Source: Beroe forskalii
Lineage: Eukaryota; Ctenophora; Nuda; Beroida; Beroidae
Direction of reading: 5' to 3'
DNA length: 64,000 nt
Assembly (NCBI GenBank): GCA_011033025.1
Contig: WFMF01000049.1
Location: forward strand, 186,001-250,000
How positions within the stretch are numbered: position 1 is the stretch's first letter; every line of letters begins with the position of its first letter. Shown here piece by piece: positions 24,386-35,521 of this stretch. Made by a program: the position numbers and the translations under genes. The notes beneath the pieces were generated by a model. That model was not told the DNA's origin and ran no database searches. It worked only from the letters and a program-made list of their open reading frames with translations.

Positions 24386-26614
24386 AGACTATAAGCAGCC
24401 ATCTGGCCAGTGGCATCAGGGGTCTGGGGCGCTACCCCAGCGGGGGAAAGGCACGGAGCCCCTCAATGACTCAATGACGTAGTCTTTGACTTGAAATCAA
24501 GAGCGACTAAGTAGTCGGCCAATACTTATTGTGCCAACTTAAATCTGGCTATGACAGGTTTACCTTTTCAGTGCTCTTCGAGTCTACTTTGAACTTCACT
24601 AAAGTGCTTAGTTCGTGAAGTTGCAACACTCAAACGAGAATACCGACTACAGTGCGAGCATCAGGATCATAATATGGACATCATGGGATTAATAGCATCG
24701 TTCAGTTATAAGGTAAATTAGATATTCAATGCCTGTTAAGGCATTTAAATCATATCATCAGATTTTCAAGCAACCCATCAATATGTGTGCGTGTTGTAGC
24801 GATTTTTATTTCAATAGGCTCAATCAATTTAGAGACGTCACGGCGTGTTTTATGTATCTGGCTATTTGTGTAACAGTGTAATTGTAGGTGTAACAGTGTA
24901 ATTGTAGATGAAATATTGGAGTGTAATGTTCCCTTTCTTCAGAACAGCGACTGAAAAGCAATTTCAACTTTTCGGTAACGGGATTGTGATGTTATGCGAC
25001 ATGAGGCAGGCTGCCAGCAAAAACACAGCTTCTCAAGATAAAGAAAAGGCTTCGCTTATAACATGTGAGCTTTCAAGATTTTAGGTTCTCAATACTCATA
25101 GCACTCAATATATCATAGCGAGCTGGTATTCCCGCCCTGGCCAGGGCGGTAACCCCCCGCGGTAAAAAGAAAACTGGCCAGGGGTATAAGTTAGAGATTT
25201 GAGTGTCACAGGGTGATATAATATATAATAATAATAATATCATGATAATTGGGACCCATCTTAAAACGATGAGATCTCAAGAACGGGAAAAGGTAGAGCC
25301 ATGATCGAGGTTACGTTTTGTTCATCTAAGATGGGAGTGTGGCTTAGGCTATGTGAGAAGGTTCGGTGACGTCATTATGACGCTTTTATGACGTCATCAA
25401 CTCAGCGAAATTTTCTTGCTTTTTTAGCGAAAATAGGCCATTTTCGAGCGCATTTTTCACCAAGAAGGAAAAGAGATAGAGTTCTGATTTTTTCAGAATG
25501 ATTTTAGCAAATTTAAAGAGCTTTCAGAAAATCATATGGATCATTGGGCTATCTCGATTTTTCATCGAGATATACGCGATTTTCTAAGGTACGGTGAAAA
25601 AATCGATTTCCAAATTATTGGACAAAACTTAATCGAGTGAGATGTCAAGAACTACGACTTATCTTGAGATGAGACCGGCCAAAGTATGTTGTGCTAAGGC
25701 GGAATTGTGGCTTAGGCTATATTGGAAGTTGGTTTGAGCCTATTTGGGTGCTGTGATGACGTCATCAAAATCGCGTAAAACCACTAAAATAGCGTATTTT
25801 GCGATAGAACGCTATTTAGCGCTACTTTGGACATCTCTAACTCAAAGTGTTTTCATCGGTTTATGTTTTACTTTGATCTGCTGCTTTTAGACCTTGAGAT
25901 TTAGCTATGAAACGAGTTTCAGGGCGATCGGTTGTAGATTGTTGTCCTGCGAGGCTTCTAAAAATTGAACTGCAAATCGATTGAAATTATGTTTATGACA
26001 AAAATTTGTACTGTAGTCCTATTCTGTGATACGATGGTGAACTGATAATAGTTTCTCCATGTCTCGCAGTGAATAGGGGTGGGAAATATACGATGGACTA
26101 GTGGAGCACGTGAGTTCACGCGGACGTTTTGTAGAAATTAGGGGATTTAAAGAAATTGATATTTACACGGGATTTTCGACTTGATTACGTTGAAATGAGT
26201 TCAAATACGACTAATGCACATGAAATAAGATGCATGTGCTATACTTCAGCACGTGAGTACACACGGAAGTTTTGTAGAAATTAGGGGATTTCAAGAAATT
26301 GATATTTACACGGGATTTTCGACTTAGTTACGTTGAAATGAGTTCAAATACGACTAATGCCCGTGAAATTAGATCTGGTTGCTATATTTAAGCACGTGAA
26401 TTCACGTGGACGATTTGTAGAAATTAAGAAATATATCAATTCTAGTAATTCCAAGTTAGAATAACATAGTTTTGGACTTCGTGAGGGTGAGTTACGTGGG
26501 TTCGGCTTGCGTGTGGGCTAGTTACGAGGGTTCAGACTACGTGAGGGCAAGTAACGTGGATCCAAACTGCCTTAGGGCAATTAACATGGGTTCAAACTAC
26601 ATACATCTGTCAAG

Positions 26615-26767
26615 ATATCACCACCAAAACCGTTGGACGGTTGGTCTAGTAACCCCCCGCGGGTTTGGATGTGACAACGGAACCTGAAAAGAGACAAAAT
26701 GGGCTGATCACATCCAAACCAGCGGGGGGTTACTAGACCAACCGTCCAACGGTTTTGGTGGTGATAT
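26615..26767. repeat. 60-bp inverted-repeat hairpin ending unit 1
   Basis: Arms 26,615-26,674 and 26,708-26,767 are reverse complements with a single mismatch and enclose a 33-base spacer. The stem includes CCACCAAAACCGTTGGACGG and GTCTAGTAACCCCCCGC. Unit 2 ends with the same structure at about 28,168-28,315. Confidence 0.9.
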
Positions 26768-27894
26768 AATAATAATATATAATATCATGATAATTGGGAG
26801 CAAATTTAAAACGATGAGATCTCAAGAACGGGAAATGGTAGAGCCATGATCGAGGTCAGGTTTTGTTGATCTAAGATGGGAAAATGTTATAGGCTATAAG
26901 AGAAGTTCTGGTGACGTCATTTTCACGTCACTATGACGTCATCAACTTAGCGAAATTTTGTTTCTTTTTTTGCGAAAATAGGCTAATTTCGAGCGCATTT
27001 TTCACCAAGAAGGAAAGGAGATAGCGGTCTGATTTTCCGGAACAATTTTTAGCAAATTTAAAGAGCTTTCAGAAAATCATACGGATTATTGGGCTATCTC
27101 GATTTTTCATCGAGATATACGCGATTTTCTAAGGTACGGTGAAAAATCGATTTCCAAATTATAGGACAAAAGTTAAATGAGTGAGGTGTCAAGAACTGCA
27201 ACTTATCTTGAGATGAGACCGGTCAAAGTATGTTGTACTAAGGTGGAATTGTCTTATAGGCTATATGGGAAGTTGGTTTGAGTCTATTCGGGTGCTGTGA
27301 TGACGTCATCAAAATCGCGTAAAACCACTAAAATAGCGAATTTTGCGATAGAACGCTATTTTGCGCTACTTTGGACATCTCTAACTCAAATAGTTTTCAT
27401 CGGATTATGTTTTACTTTGATATGCTGCTTTTAAGACCTTAAGATTTAGCTATAAAACGAGTTTCAGGGCGATCGGTCGAAGATTGTTGTCGTGGGAGGC
27501 TTCTAAAAATTGAACTGCAAATTGATTGAAATTACGTTTATGACGAAAAATTGTACTGTAATCCTATTGTGATACGATGGTCTACTGATAATGGTTTCTC
27601 CATGTCTTGCAGTGAATAGGGATGGGAAATATACGATGAACTAGTGGAGCACGTGAGTTGACGCGGACGTTTTGTAGAAATTAGGGGATTTAAAGAAATT
27701 GATATTTACACGGGATTTTCGACTTGATTACGTTGAAATGAGTTTAAATACGACTAATGCACGTGAAATTAGATCTAGTTGCCATATTTCTGCACGTGAG
27801 TACACACGGATGTTTTGTAGAAATTAGGGGATTTGAAGAAATTTATGTTTACACGGGATTTTCGACTTGATTATGTTGAAATGAGTTTAAATAC

Positions 27895-28137
27895 GACTAA
27901 CGGGGGTCTGAATAACGGGGGTCCGAATGACAGGGGTCCGAATAACGGGGGTCCGAATAACAGGGGTCCGCATAACGGGGGCCCGAATAACGGGGGTCCG
28001 AATAACGGGGGTCCGAATAACGGGGGTCCGAATAACGGGGATCCGAATAACGGGGATTCGAATAACGGGGGTCCGAATAACGGGGTCCGAATAACGGGGT
28101 CCGAATAACGGGGGTCCGAATAACGGGGGTCCGAGTA
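27895..28137. repeat. 15-bp minisatellite (AACGGGGGTCCGAAT)n
   Basis: About 16 units of 15 bp, with variants such as CAGGGGTCCGAATAA and single-base losses near the 3' end. As the unit is a multiple of three, it is open in several frames on both strands (Asn-Asn-Gly-Gly-Pro on the plus strand); these are not genes. In unit 1 the same position (26,490-26,610) holds a diverged longer-period version. Confidence 0.95.
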
Positions 28138-28167
28138 ACATGGGTTCAAACTACATACATCTGTCAG

Positions 28168-28315
28168 ATATCACCACCAAAACCGTTGGACGGTTGGTCT
28201 AGTAACCCCCGCGGGTTTGGATGTGACAACGGAACCTGAAAAGAGACAAAATGGGCTGATCACATCCAAACCAGCGGGGGGTTACTAGACCAACCGTCCA
28301 ACGGTTTTGGTGGTG
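28168..28315. repeat. Hairpin ending unit 2 of the 3.2-kb insertion
   Basis: Inverted arms as in unit 1, with one C fewer in the left arm's C-run. The right arm ends exactly where homology to copies 2 and 3 resumes, so the hairpin is the right terminus of the inserted element. Confidence 0.85.
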
Positions 28316-29267
28316 TATATATGTATATTGTATATCTGTCCTAAAAATCTAAAAATCTCACGGTTGCTTCCACTCTATCGGTCTTTCATCAACTCTCCCA
28401 CCAAGTCGTATTCGACAATAATTTTTAGTTTTCAGCCATAAATTCCTTGCTGCTTCTTAAGAGTAGGATGGAATATGACTGCAATTTTCGTACGAAGTAG
28501 TTAAGAGATGGTCCAACTACATAACACGATACTAAAATCACTTAATCAGTGATCACAGTAGACTTGGGACCATAGCTTCAATATATTTTTGTCACTCCCC
28601 TTGATGTCTTGATGCGAGTTACCCCTGAAAGTGAAATCTGAATCTTGAAAATCCCGTTTTGGCCACTTCACCCCCAGAATTTCAAAATATGGCCATCCCG
28701 TAATTTTCCTGAAAATTGACGGCTGAATTGATGTTCCAACCCAAGGATTTGATGACAGGAAAATATCTCGGGCACCTACTTATCTTGAGACATTCAAAAA
28801 TTAATAGTATAGTGTCGTGTACAACACGCATTTTCTAACGTGTTACACTTTAGTCTCGAATAGACGAGGGGGGATGATTGCAGGTTTTTGGATTTTCACT
28901 ATAGTGGGGGACAGTTAGAACCCACCACGTTGAAAGAAATTTGAAAATTTTGAAAAATAAAGAAATGAATCAAATGAAAATAAATGCATATCTTTTGTTA
29001 TAATTTTACATTTATCAAGCAGAAATCTAAAAGCTTTGGCAGCTGTTTTCCCAGAATCACGCTCTTTTTGTCAGATCTATGTTAATAAATAATAATAATG
29101 TCTTATCAGCAAACCATTGAGGCCAGACATTCTCACAGCTTTCTTATTTTGAACCTTTCGATTTAAATTCACCCCCCCCCTCTTGTATATAAGCCCCAAT
29201 ATTTCTTACGACATTTTTGAAAAACATGCACACTGCACAGGAGGACAGGAATTATAGCTCAAAAAAT

Positions 29268-29363
29268 GGCTAAAAAATGGGTGGACTGAACTCCGCTGCG
29301 GACCAGCTGCGGACCCGGTGGACCCGCTGCGGAGTTACTGTTAAGTCCACCCATTTTTTAGCC
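29268..29363. mobile_element. 96-bp MITE with perfect 20-bp TIRs and 8-bp TSD (copy 1)
   Basis: The TIR GGCTAAAAAATGGGTGGACT is perfect at both ends. It is flanked by the direct 8-bp repeat CAAAAAAT (29,260-29,267 and 29,364-29,371). The interior is a CCGCTGCGGAC-rich near-palindrome. An 8-bp target duplication fits hAT-like (or P-like) transposases; that assignment is inference. Identical elements lie at 47,362-47,457 and 57,774-57,869 in the other long-repeat copies, so it inserted before the duplication. Confidence 0.85.
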
Positions 29364-30309
29364 CAAAAAATGGCAGAATTATGCACATATCCCCGTTCCT
29401 GAAATTCACAAATGTTAGCTACTCCAGGATCAAATTATTCATATGTTGCCCGTAATATCCTGAAAAAGTTTTATCAAGATTGCTCAAAAACAGCGCAGTT
29501 ATACGCTTTTTTGTAATGTGTAAACAAGCATTTTGCTTATTGCCATATAAGGTAATGTGTGCTTGTTTTGTACAGGGTGTGTCTTGTGTAGACTGTTCGA
29601 CTATAACTATCTGCACATCAGTATATATTATATAATACTTATATGCGGCTCAAACTCACCGCAGAAATGATTACCGAACCGTACCCCATTCTTTGCCCAG
29701 ATAATATCTTTAATAAGACCTGTCAGAAACCCGTATAAAACCTGTTTGAAAACCCGTTGTTTACCGATGTCAAAAAGGTAAAACCCGTCGTGAGCATGTT
29801 CAGCATAGCACAAACCAGCGCTGAGTAGCTGCCACCCAATTTTATTGTCGAGGCACCGATTCTCTGGTTATTTTTTGCCTGCAAATATCATTAAAATGGG
29901 ACAGAACTGCAACAACACCTTTTTACTAGCAAATTTGGGACAAAAAAGTAATAGAGAGTATTTAATGTCAACATTTAGCAGAGCAGCGCATGTGTACTTT
30001 TATGTGTAAGAGTGTATTAGCTTATTAGTGTATACTATGCTTTATGTATAGTGTATACTTTTTGGTTTGTGTATACTGTGATGAGAATTGATGAGAGGAC
30101 GTGGTGAATTAGGGTGTGGTCAATTCTGATCAATTATTCTGATCAATCGGTGGATCTGATTGTTGATCGTGTGCTATATTTGATGCATTTGCCGTGCGTG
30201 TTTTTCTGTACAAAAGTACAATATATATGGGTACCAATTACCAATATACACTCTCTGGTACATTCATATAACACAGCTCTTGATGCAATATATATGTTTC
30301 TCATTATCT

Positions 30310-30780
30310 TATTCCTCAGGTACACCCGAGTTTGTGGAATAAGCTGTTGCCCTGTCTGGGACCCTCATCTGATAAAGGACATTCAAGCAACGTAGAATCA
30401 ATCCAGCGACACTTTACCAAACGCATTGCTGGGACCAAGGATATGGATTACTGGGATCGTCTGAAGAAACTAAAGCTGATGTCTCCTCTCTCCAACGCAG
30501 AAGAGAAAGATAATCCATACTTGGAACTGGAATATTCTGCTCATGGTGTCAACTGCATATGACAATTCATTTGGTCTCTTGAACTTGCTCCCTTAGCAAG
30601 TCAACACAGTGAAGGAGCTAGAGGCATTCAAGATTATAGCCTGGGAGACTTCCTCGCCCAATACCCGGATAAGCCACCGGTTCCGGGTTACACACCTACA
30701 AACAGCAACTCCTTACTCGACTGGGCTGTGAACGAGGAGATGCAGTACGTGAACATCACTGATCCCAACTGATCCCTGCC
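30310..30780 (+). pseudogene. LINE reverse-transcriptase C-terminus, frameshifted (copy 1)
   Basis: Non-LTR retrotransposons make a reverse transcriptase whose C-terminal region has a typical 'PHLIKDI...VQRRFTK...L' arrangement and often ends PPxPGYT..NSLLDW. Here CPVWDPHLIKDIQ is read in one frame (to about 30,385), NVESIQRHFTKRIAG and WDRLKKLKLMSP in another (to about 30,525), and FLAQYPDKPPVPGYTP..NSLLDW follows at about 30,648-30,740. Several frameshifts are present and the catalytic domain is absent, so this is a dead 5'-truncated tail. It resembles the CR1/L2 side of the LINE tree, but I cannot place the clade. A second copy is at about 48,398-48,880. Confidence 0.75.
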
Positions 30781-31738
30781 AGTAAACCCTTCAAAATGTG
30801 TATGCGAAACAAATGCTTCAGGAGTTCGGGAAGTTAGTTATGATGAGCCGGAACTGATTCCAATTGATTCCCGTCAGACAATCCTATGACTCCTAGAGGG
30901 ACGGGCCAGTCTCGATAACACTGATCAAGGGATATGCAGATTGCAGAATTACCTTTCTGTTACGCTGACTGTTGTAAAGAATCTCCTGCTGACTCAAAGT
31001 CAAAAAGGGCCGTGGCATCGATCAGACTCAGAGCAATTACAAAACCGACATTAAGTGGTGGTGCACTGTGCCGTTTATGAGATGATTTCGAGACAAATTT
31101 CGGCTCAATCCCAAAATTCCAATTTCTGGCACGGCATTTTTTCAGCTAATTTTAGTTGTATCCTTTGGAGTTTGGTTAATCTCAATGGTTTGTTTCGATG
31201 AATAAATTTGAAAAGTTACATTGATTGGAATAACGTACCTATCAAATATCAATATCTTTTTATCGTTTTCTTTAAGATTTTAAATTAGGAATGTAACTGC
31301 TGCAGGCTTGAGTAAAAACAATTCAGACGATTTTGAGAGTTTTAAATAATAGTAAATTTTAGTACAGATAATATAATCATGTTTCTCCACTGAATCTAGA
31401 TCTTTCAATTACATGTAGCACTTGTCTTGTTAATCATAATGTTATTTTGTTTTGCTTTTTTTAACATTTAAATACCAATAGAATTAGAAGCATTTCAAAT
31501 TGGTGCCGTCGGCAAAGTTGATTGATTGTTACCCGTTCAGAGCAGTGTGAATTGATGATTTCATTTTTACACATGTTTGAAAAGGTCGTGTTTTTGAGTT
31601 TACTCTCTCGCTCAAATTGTCTATAGCGGCTCGCGCTATACTAGCACGGAAGGTAAAGTACACACGCTGTTAGTATAGCGCGAGCCGCGCCGTCGCGAGC
31701 AGCATCGTGTCGTATTTTGCCCATCCCTAGTCTGCAAC

Positions 31739-34405
31739 ACGACCCTCCAAATTTTCGAGTGTTGCGCGCTAGGGATGGGTGAAATCCATCTACGGGCTTA
31801 GGAATACGATTTCGTCCGCGCAAAACAGCAGCAAGCAAGCGTGCAATTGTGTGTTTTATTCTTCCTAAGCCCGCATAGGTGTGCGACGTGCGTACGCGCG
31901 CCGCACTACCCTGTTCTGGGGAAGCGCGCCGCGCAACGCAGACAGGGATATACGTGTTTAGCAAGTTTTATTCATATGATCAGTTGATTCGATCGATGCG
32001 GAACAGTGCAGGTGCCTTATGAGTTATGAGCAACGGATTAAAAAAAATCAAATATTCAATTTTATGAAGACGAGAGATAATCATTTTCAATGCAATGCAT
32101 TCCCCTAACCAGGGGTGTCGCGAAACGACACCCCTATTTCTGGCGAAGCTTTTTACTGTACGTGCGCTCGCGACCATTTCCGCGCGAACGACACAGTTTT
32201 TTAGGTGGCGCGGTTTCCTGCTACGTGATTGCATGACGTCATCGCATTTATATAGCTGACTCATGTTAATATGAAGGACTAAATTTATACAACCAAATCA
32301 GTGTAATTCAACAATTTGTTTAAATGATCAAATGTACAATCAATTCGATTTATACTCGGAGAGAAAAAAAGTTTCAACTGAATTTAAAACACTAAGATTA
32401 AGAAGCTCATCGGTCGAGGTCGGTAGCAAATACTATTACTACACCTGCAAGGCTGTTGCTTAAAATAGATTAGGTCTTCTTCTTAACTGCTAAAATAATG
32501 TGCTTTATTCAAGGTTATTTTCATGGCGCTTTCCAGACTTGTATAAATTGGGAAAAATTTGTGACAATTGGCAATCCAAACTTATCCAACTGTAAACAGG
32601 TATCGCTTCGATTGAGAAAAATGAAGTTTGCTGACAGTGAAACAATTTAAACTTATCATTAATATCGTCAATAACCCAACATTTATCGGAGAAGACCTCT
32701 CAAAATCAAGCTCTCCTGAAAGGCGGTACCCGCTCAAATCCTGTTCAAAAGAGCATAGAATGTGAGTAAAACCTGTCACAGGGTCACAAACTCATGTCGA
32801 AAACGTGTCCCCAACCGGTCGCAAAGTTAGTTTTGAAATGTGGAAACTGGAAAATCCGTCCAAAACCTGTCACAGAGTTGGTAAAAAAGATGCAAATTCT
32901 TTTCGAAATCTTCACTGAACCCGTCTAAAACCTGTTTAGAGCTTGTCAACAAAAAGTGGACGGGGTACCGCCTGTCAGGAAGTCAGGAGGCCTAAATGTG
33001 GCCACTAGTTTTCAAGAAGCCTTGCACAGTTTCGAGACTGGTACATCACAGGCTGATTAGTGATTAAAGGGTTAAAGCTTTTAAGTTTTAAGAATAAGAA
33101 TACAGTAACACATAAAAGTAATTTCTGTCCAGCGAAAGGAAACTTTCTGTTGATCGAATTCGAGATTCCGATATATAGGTTATTAAATCTATCCCAAGCT
33201 CATTTAAGCGACTATTTAAGTTGCGGTATACGGTCAGCGGTCACCAGTGGTCCACCGGGGATGAAATTTTGTATATAAAGGCCAGGCAGAAATCAACCAG
33301 CAGAGTCTTAGGTGAGCTGAAAATGACACTTCAAGTTCAATGACACAGAATTTTTAGGAAACATACAGATGAAATGCCAAAAATCTGGGGCAGGGATGGT
33401 GATTCATCAAACGGGGCCGGGGCCAAATTTTAAAAGCAAATTAATCGAGGCTGGGGAGAAAATGCGAATGCTAGCCGTGACTGTATCCGGGGCCAGGATC
33501 CCAGTCGACCACTGATGGTCGCCAAGAAATTTTATTAAAAAATGGCCCAAATGAAATTTTGTAAATGAGTACACAAAAATCTATAAAGGCCTAAAGGCGT
33601 TGACTCAGGCGAGGGTCGTCAGATCAGAGTGGAAGAAAATACTGTAGTTGGTCGGAGCAAATTGGTTCTTGCTATTTCTGGTTGGGCTATAATCCGGCTC
33701 GATGATCTAAGCTGTGACCGTATACCTTTGGTATAAAATGAAATAAATCAATGAACTCGGTGCGCCCCGTCCATAGCCCAACTGATACAGTCTCGGCCTC
33801 GCCTCGACCGTGTAGGTTGTGGTATACGGTCGCCACTTCGACAATTAAGGGGGCCGGGGGTCTGAGGTCGATTTTCGGTTTTTTGTTGTTTCTGATAGAA
33901 CTGAACGCCAGCTACCAGTAGGTTTTTACCGCATCAAAAAATATTGTTCGAAGTTATGAATTTTTCAAATCGCGATTTCGCCTGTAATTACAGTGCGCAC
34001 GCGAACTTACGACGCGATTTGCCGAAAATCAACTTTAAAATCTATCTCCTCCTACAGCTTTTGAGGAAAATCCTTGAAACTTGGTAGTTATGTTCTAGGG
34101 CATAAAACAAAACTTTCATGCGAGCCGATTTTTGATTTAGGCCTCAGAAGTGAAAATATGATTTTTTAAAATTTTAAAATCGTCATTTTTGACCATTTTT
34201 GGGACAGGAGCCAACTTTGAAAATTCATATTAACCGCTTGGGGGGGCAACGTAATTCTTGCCTAACATTTTGCACTAACGTACATATTTTTTGTCCACTT
34301 TCAGATTCCCTGGGTAAAAATGTTCAAAACCTATCACGGCACCAGGAAAGTGGTACAGACTTTTCAACTTAAAACTTTTCAACTTTTATATACGACTTAG
34401 ATATA
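31739..34405. other. No gene seen; scattered inverted repeats
   Basis: Just past the long repeat, GTGTTGCGCGCTAGGGATGGG (split here as GTGTTGCG and CTAGGGATGGG) pairs with the end of copy 1, forming a boundary hairpin around 31,718-31,786. The CGCATAGGTGTG motif recurs at 31,864. AGGGGTGTCGCGAAACGACA near 32,111-32,145 is a small inverted repeat related to 19,040-19,075. AAAACCTGTCACAG-type words repeat at 32,770-32,945, and GGTATACGGTC words near 33,226, 33,716 and 33,820. Open frames are short and unrecognised. Confidence 0.5.
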
Positions 34406-34503
34406 ATTCCCGCCCTGGCCAGGGTGGTAACCCCCCGCGGTAAAAAAACTGGCCAGGGGTATAAGTTAGAGATTTGAGTGTCACAGGGTGATATAATATA
34501 TAA
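34406..34503 (+). mobile_element. Solo left end of the 3.2-kb element
   Basis: The first 95 or so bases of the copy-1 insertion (25,129-25,222) recur here: CCCGCCCTGGCCAGGG, the CCCCCCGCGG word, then AGAGATTTGAGTGTCACAGG and the AT tract. The match ends in the AT tract, and a Penelope-like sequence follows. This shows the 3.2-kb element belongs to a dispersed family. Confidence 0.8.
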
Positions 34504-34756
34504 TGGTTGTCAGTTCATGGCTCCAGTGAACAAAAACCATGCACTAGAACTTTTTTTGCACAAACTGGAGTTCGGTATCAAAGAAGCTAAGGAAAGGTCA
34601 GGTTCAGGAGACAACCTTACAGCAGCAGAACGGAAAGCTCTGAATGAGATGAAAAGGTGGAAGGATGTTATCATCAGGCCATTTGACAAAGGAGTTGGTT
34701 TTGTGGTAGATGACTTGAGCAATTATAAAAGCAGGGTCCAATCAGAAATCATGAAC
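34504..34756 (+). pseudogene. Penelope-like retroelement fragment, cut by assembly gap
   Basis: The open frame (84 codons) reads LTAAERKALNEMKRWKDVII followed by RPFDKGVGFVVDD and NYKSRVQSE. The arrangement 'L...E..AL..L....DI(V/I)I(R/K)P.DKG..VV......Y' is typical of the region just before the fingers of Penelope-like reverse transcriptases. There is no start of its own; it begins directly after the solo element end and is interrupted by N bases, so only a fragment is visible. The short sequence after the gap (34,857-34,990) may belong to it but is not decisive. Confidence 0.6.
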
Positions 34757-34856
34757 NNNNNNNNNNNNNNNNNNNNNNNNNNNNNNNNNNNNNNNNNNNN
34801 NNNNNNNNNNNNNNNNNNNNNNNNNNNNNNNNNNNNNNNNNNNNNNNNNNNNNNNN
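34757..34856. other. Assembly gap of exactly 100 N
   Basis: One hundred consecutive N bases, the usual placeholder for a gap of unknown size. Order and spacing across it are uncertain. Confidence 1.
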
Positions 34857-35114
34857 AAATCGTTTATGGTGACTTGGGATTGTGTCAAGAAAGGACAGGT
34901 ATAACCGTCTCCACGCATTTAATAATGTCATTGTTGGCCATTTGAGAAGTAATGATGTGAAGTACTGCGTATCTATTTTCGGCCTTTCTGTCACAAATTT
35001 TCGCGTTACGCATTTGTCTGCGTAACGCGCGAACAACATTTAGTGAGGGAACGCGCATTAATCTGCGCGGCTCGTTCGACCACTCTTATATACTACCCTT
35101 ATTGACGACCCTTA

Positions 35115-35265
35115 CCGTGGTGTTTCCACATAAAAGACGGCGCGCACTCAGTGCGCGCCACTAAGTGCGCGCCATTCCCACCTTGGAGATTTAATGGTGG
35201 GAATGGCGCGCACTCAGTGGCGCGCACTCAGTGCGCGCCGTTTTTATCATGTGGAAACACCACGG
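35115..35265. mobile_element. 151-bp foldback MITE with TTA target duplication
   Basis: The ends CCGTGGTGTTTCCACAT and its complement enclose GCGCGCACTCAGTGCGCGCC words, giving arms of about 70 bp around a short centre (TTGGAGATTTAAT). TTA flanks both sides (35,112-35,114 and 35,266-35,268). A 3-bp TWA duplication fits PIF/Harbinger-type insertion; this is inference, as no transposase is present. Confidence 0.75.
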
Positions 35266-35521
35266 TTATTGACCGATGAGCACACATACCAGTTATGAAA
35301 ATAAAATAAAAAATAAAAATAAATTAGAACATTTATTACACGCTTAGACATTGTCAAATAGATATCTAGGAGGGAACTACTCTAGCCATTTAAGCGTGAC
35401 TAAAACTAAACTCAAAGGCTCAGATACCAAAAGTGTTTCATGTCAAAAATGTGCCCAAGGAAAATTTCATCTAATATAGAATATTACAAAATATAAAATA
35501 TCCACCATACCTAACTTTAAT

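Larger units (their letters stand above)
25127..28315. mobile_element. 3.2-kb composite insertion of two tandem 1.55-kb units
   Basis: Copies 2 and 3 read straight through the site (GAGCTGGTATATAT), so this block is an insertion. It begins with ATTCCCGCCCTGGCCAGGG and a GTAACCCCCCGCGG word, then carries two direct units starting near 25,208 and 26,762. Each unit opens with GATATAAT-type AT repeats, GATAATTGGGA and GATGAGATCTCAAGAACGGG, and ends in a 60-bp hairpin closing with GGTTTTGGTGGTG. Three copies of an approximately 143-bp sub-repeat (CACGTGAGTTCACGCGGACG) lie near 26,107-26,440. There are no coding frames apart from minisatellite artefacts. The ends are not matching TIRs and I cannot assign a superfamily. 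The target is an AT-rich (TA)n site, so the exact duplication is ambiguous. Confidence 0.8.
19644..31738 (+). repeat. Long repeat, copy 1 (about 8.9 kb plus a 3.2-kb insertion)
   Basis: This segment matches 37,280-49,678 in the same orientation and about 57,097-63,572 in inverse orientation, with few mismatches and small indels. Shared sequence begins at TAGTAGGATTT (19,644) and ends at CCCTAGTCTGCAAC (31,738), after which copies 1 and 2 differ completely. Inside, in order: a GC hairpin, an (ATTCA)n run, a MITE, a decayed coding patch, a hairpin, the 3.2-kb element, a second MITE and a LINE tail. Copy 1 lacks a block of about 114 bp that copies 2 and 3 carry after GCCGAATAT near 23,076, but retains about 130 bp near 31,235-31,360 that copy 2 lacks. 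It may be a segmental duplication or a long mobile element; no convincing terminal repeats were found. Confidence 0.9.

Noticed and set aside
27833..28149. Asn-Gly-Pro-rich and Pro-Leu-Phe-Gly-rich repeat proteins on both strands
   Set aside because: They are translations of a 15-bp minisatellite that is open in several frames because its period is a multiple of three.
34749..35039. Open frame reading through the N gap on the minus strand
   Set aside because: The length is created by unknown bases; nothing in the visible part supports a protein.
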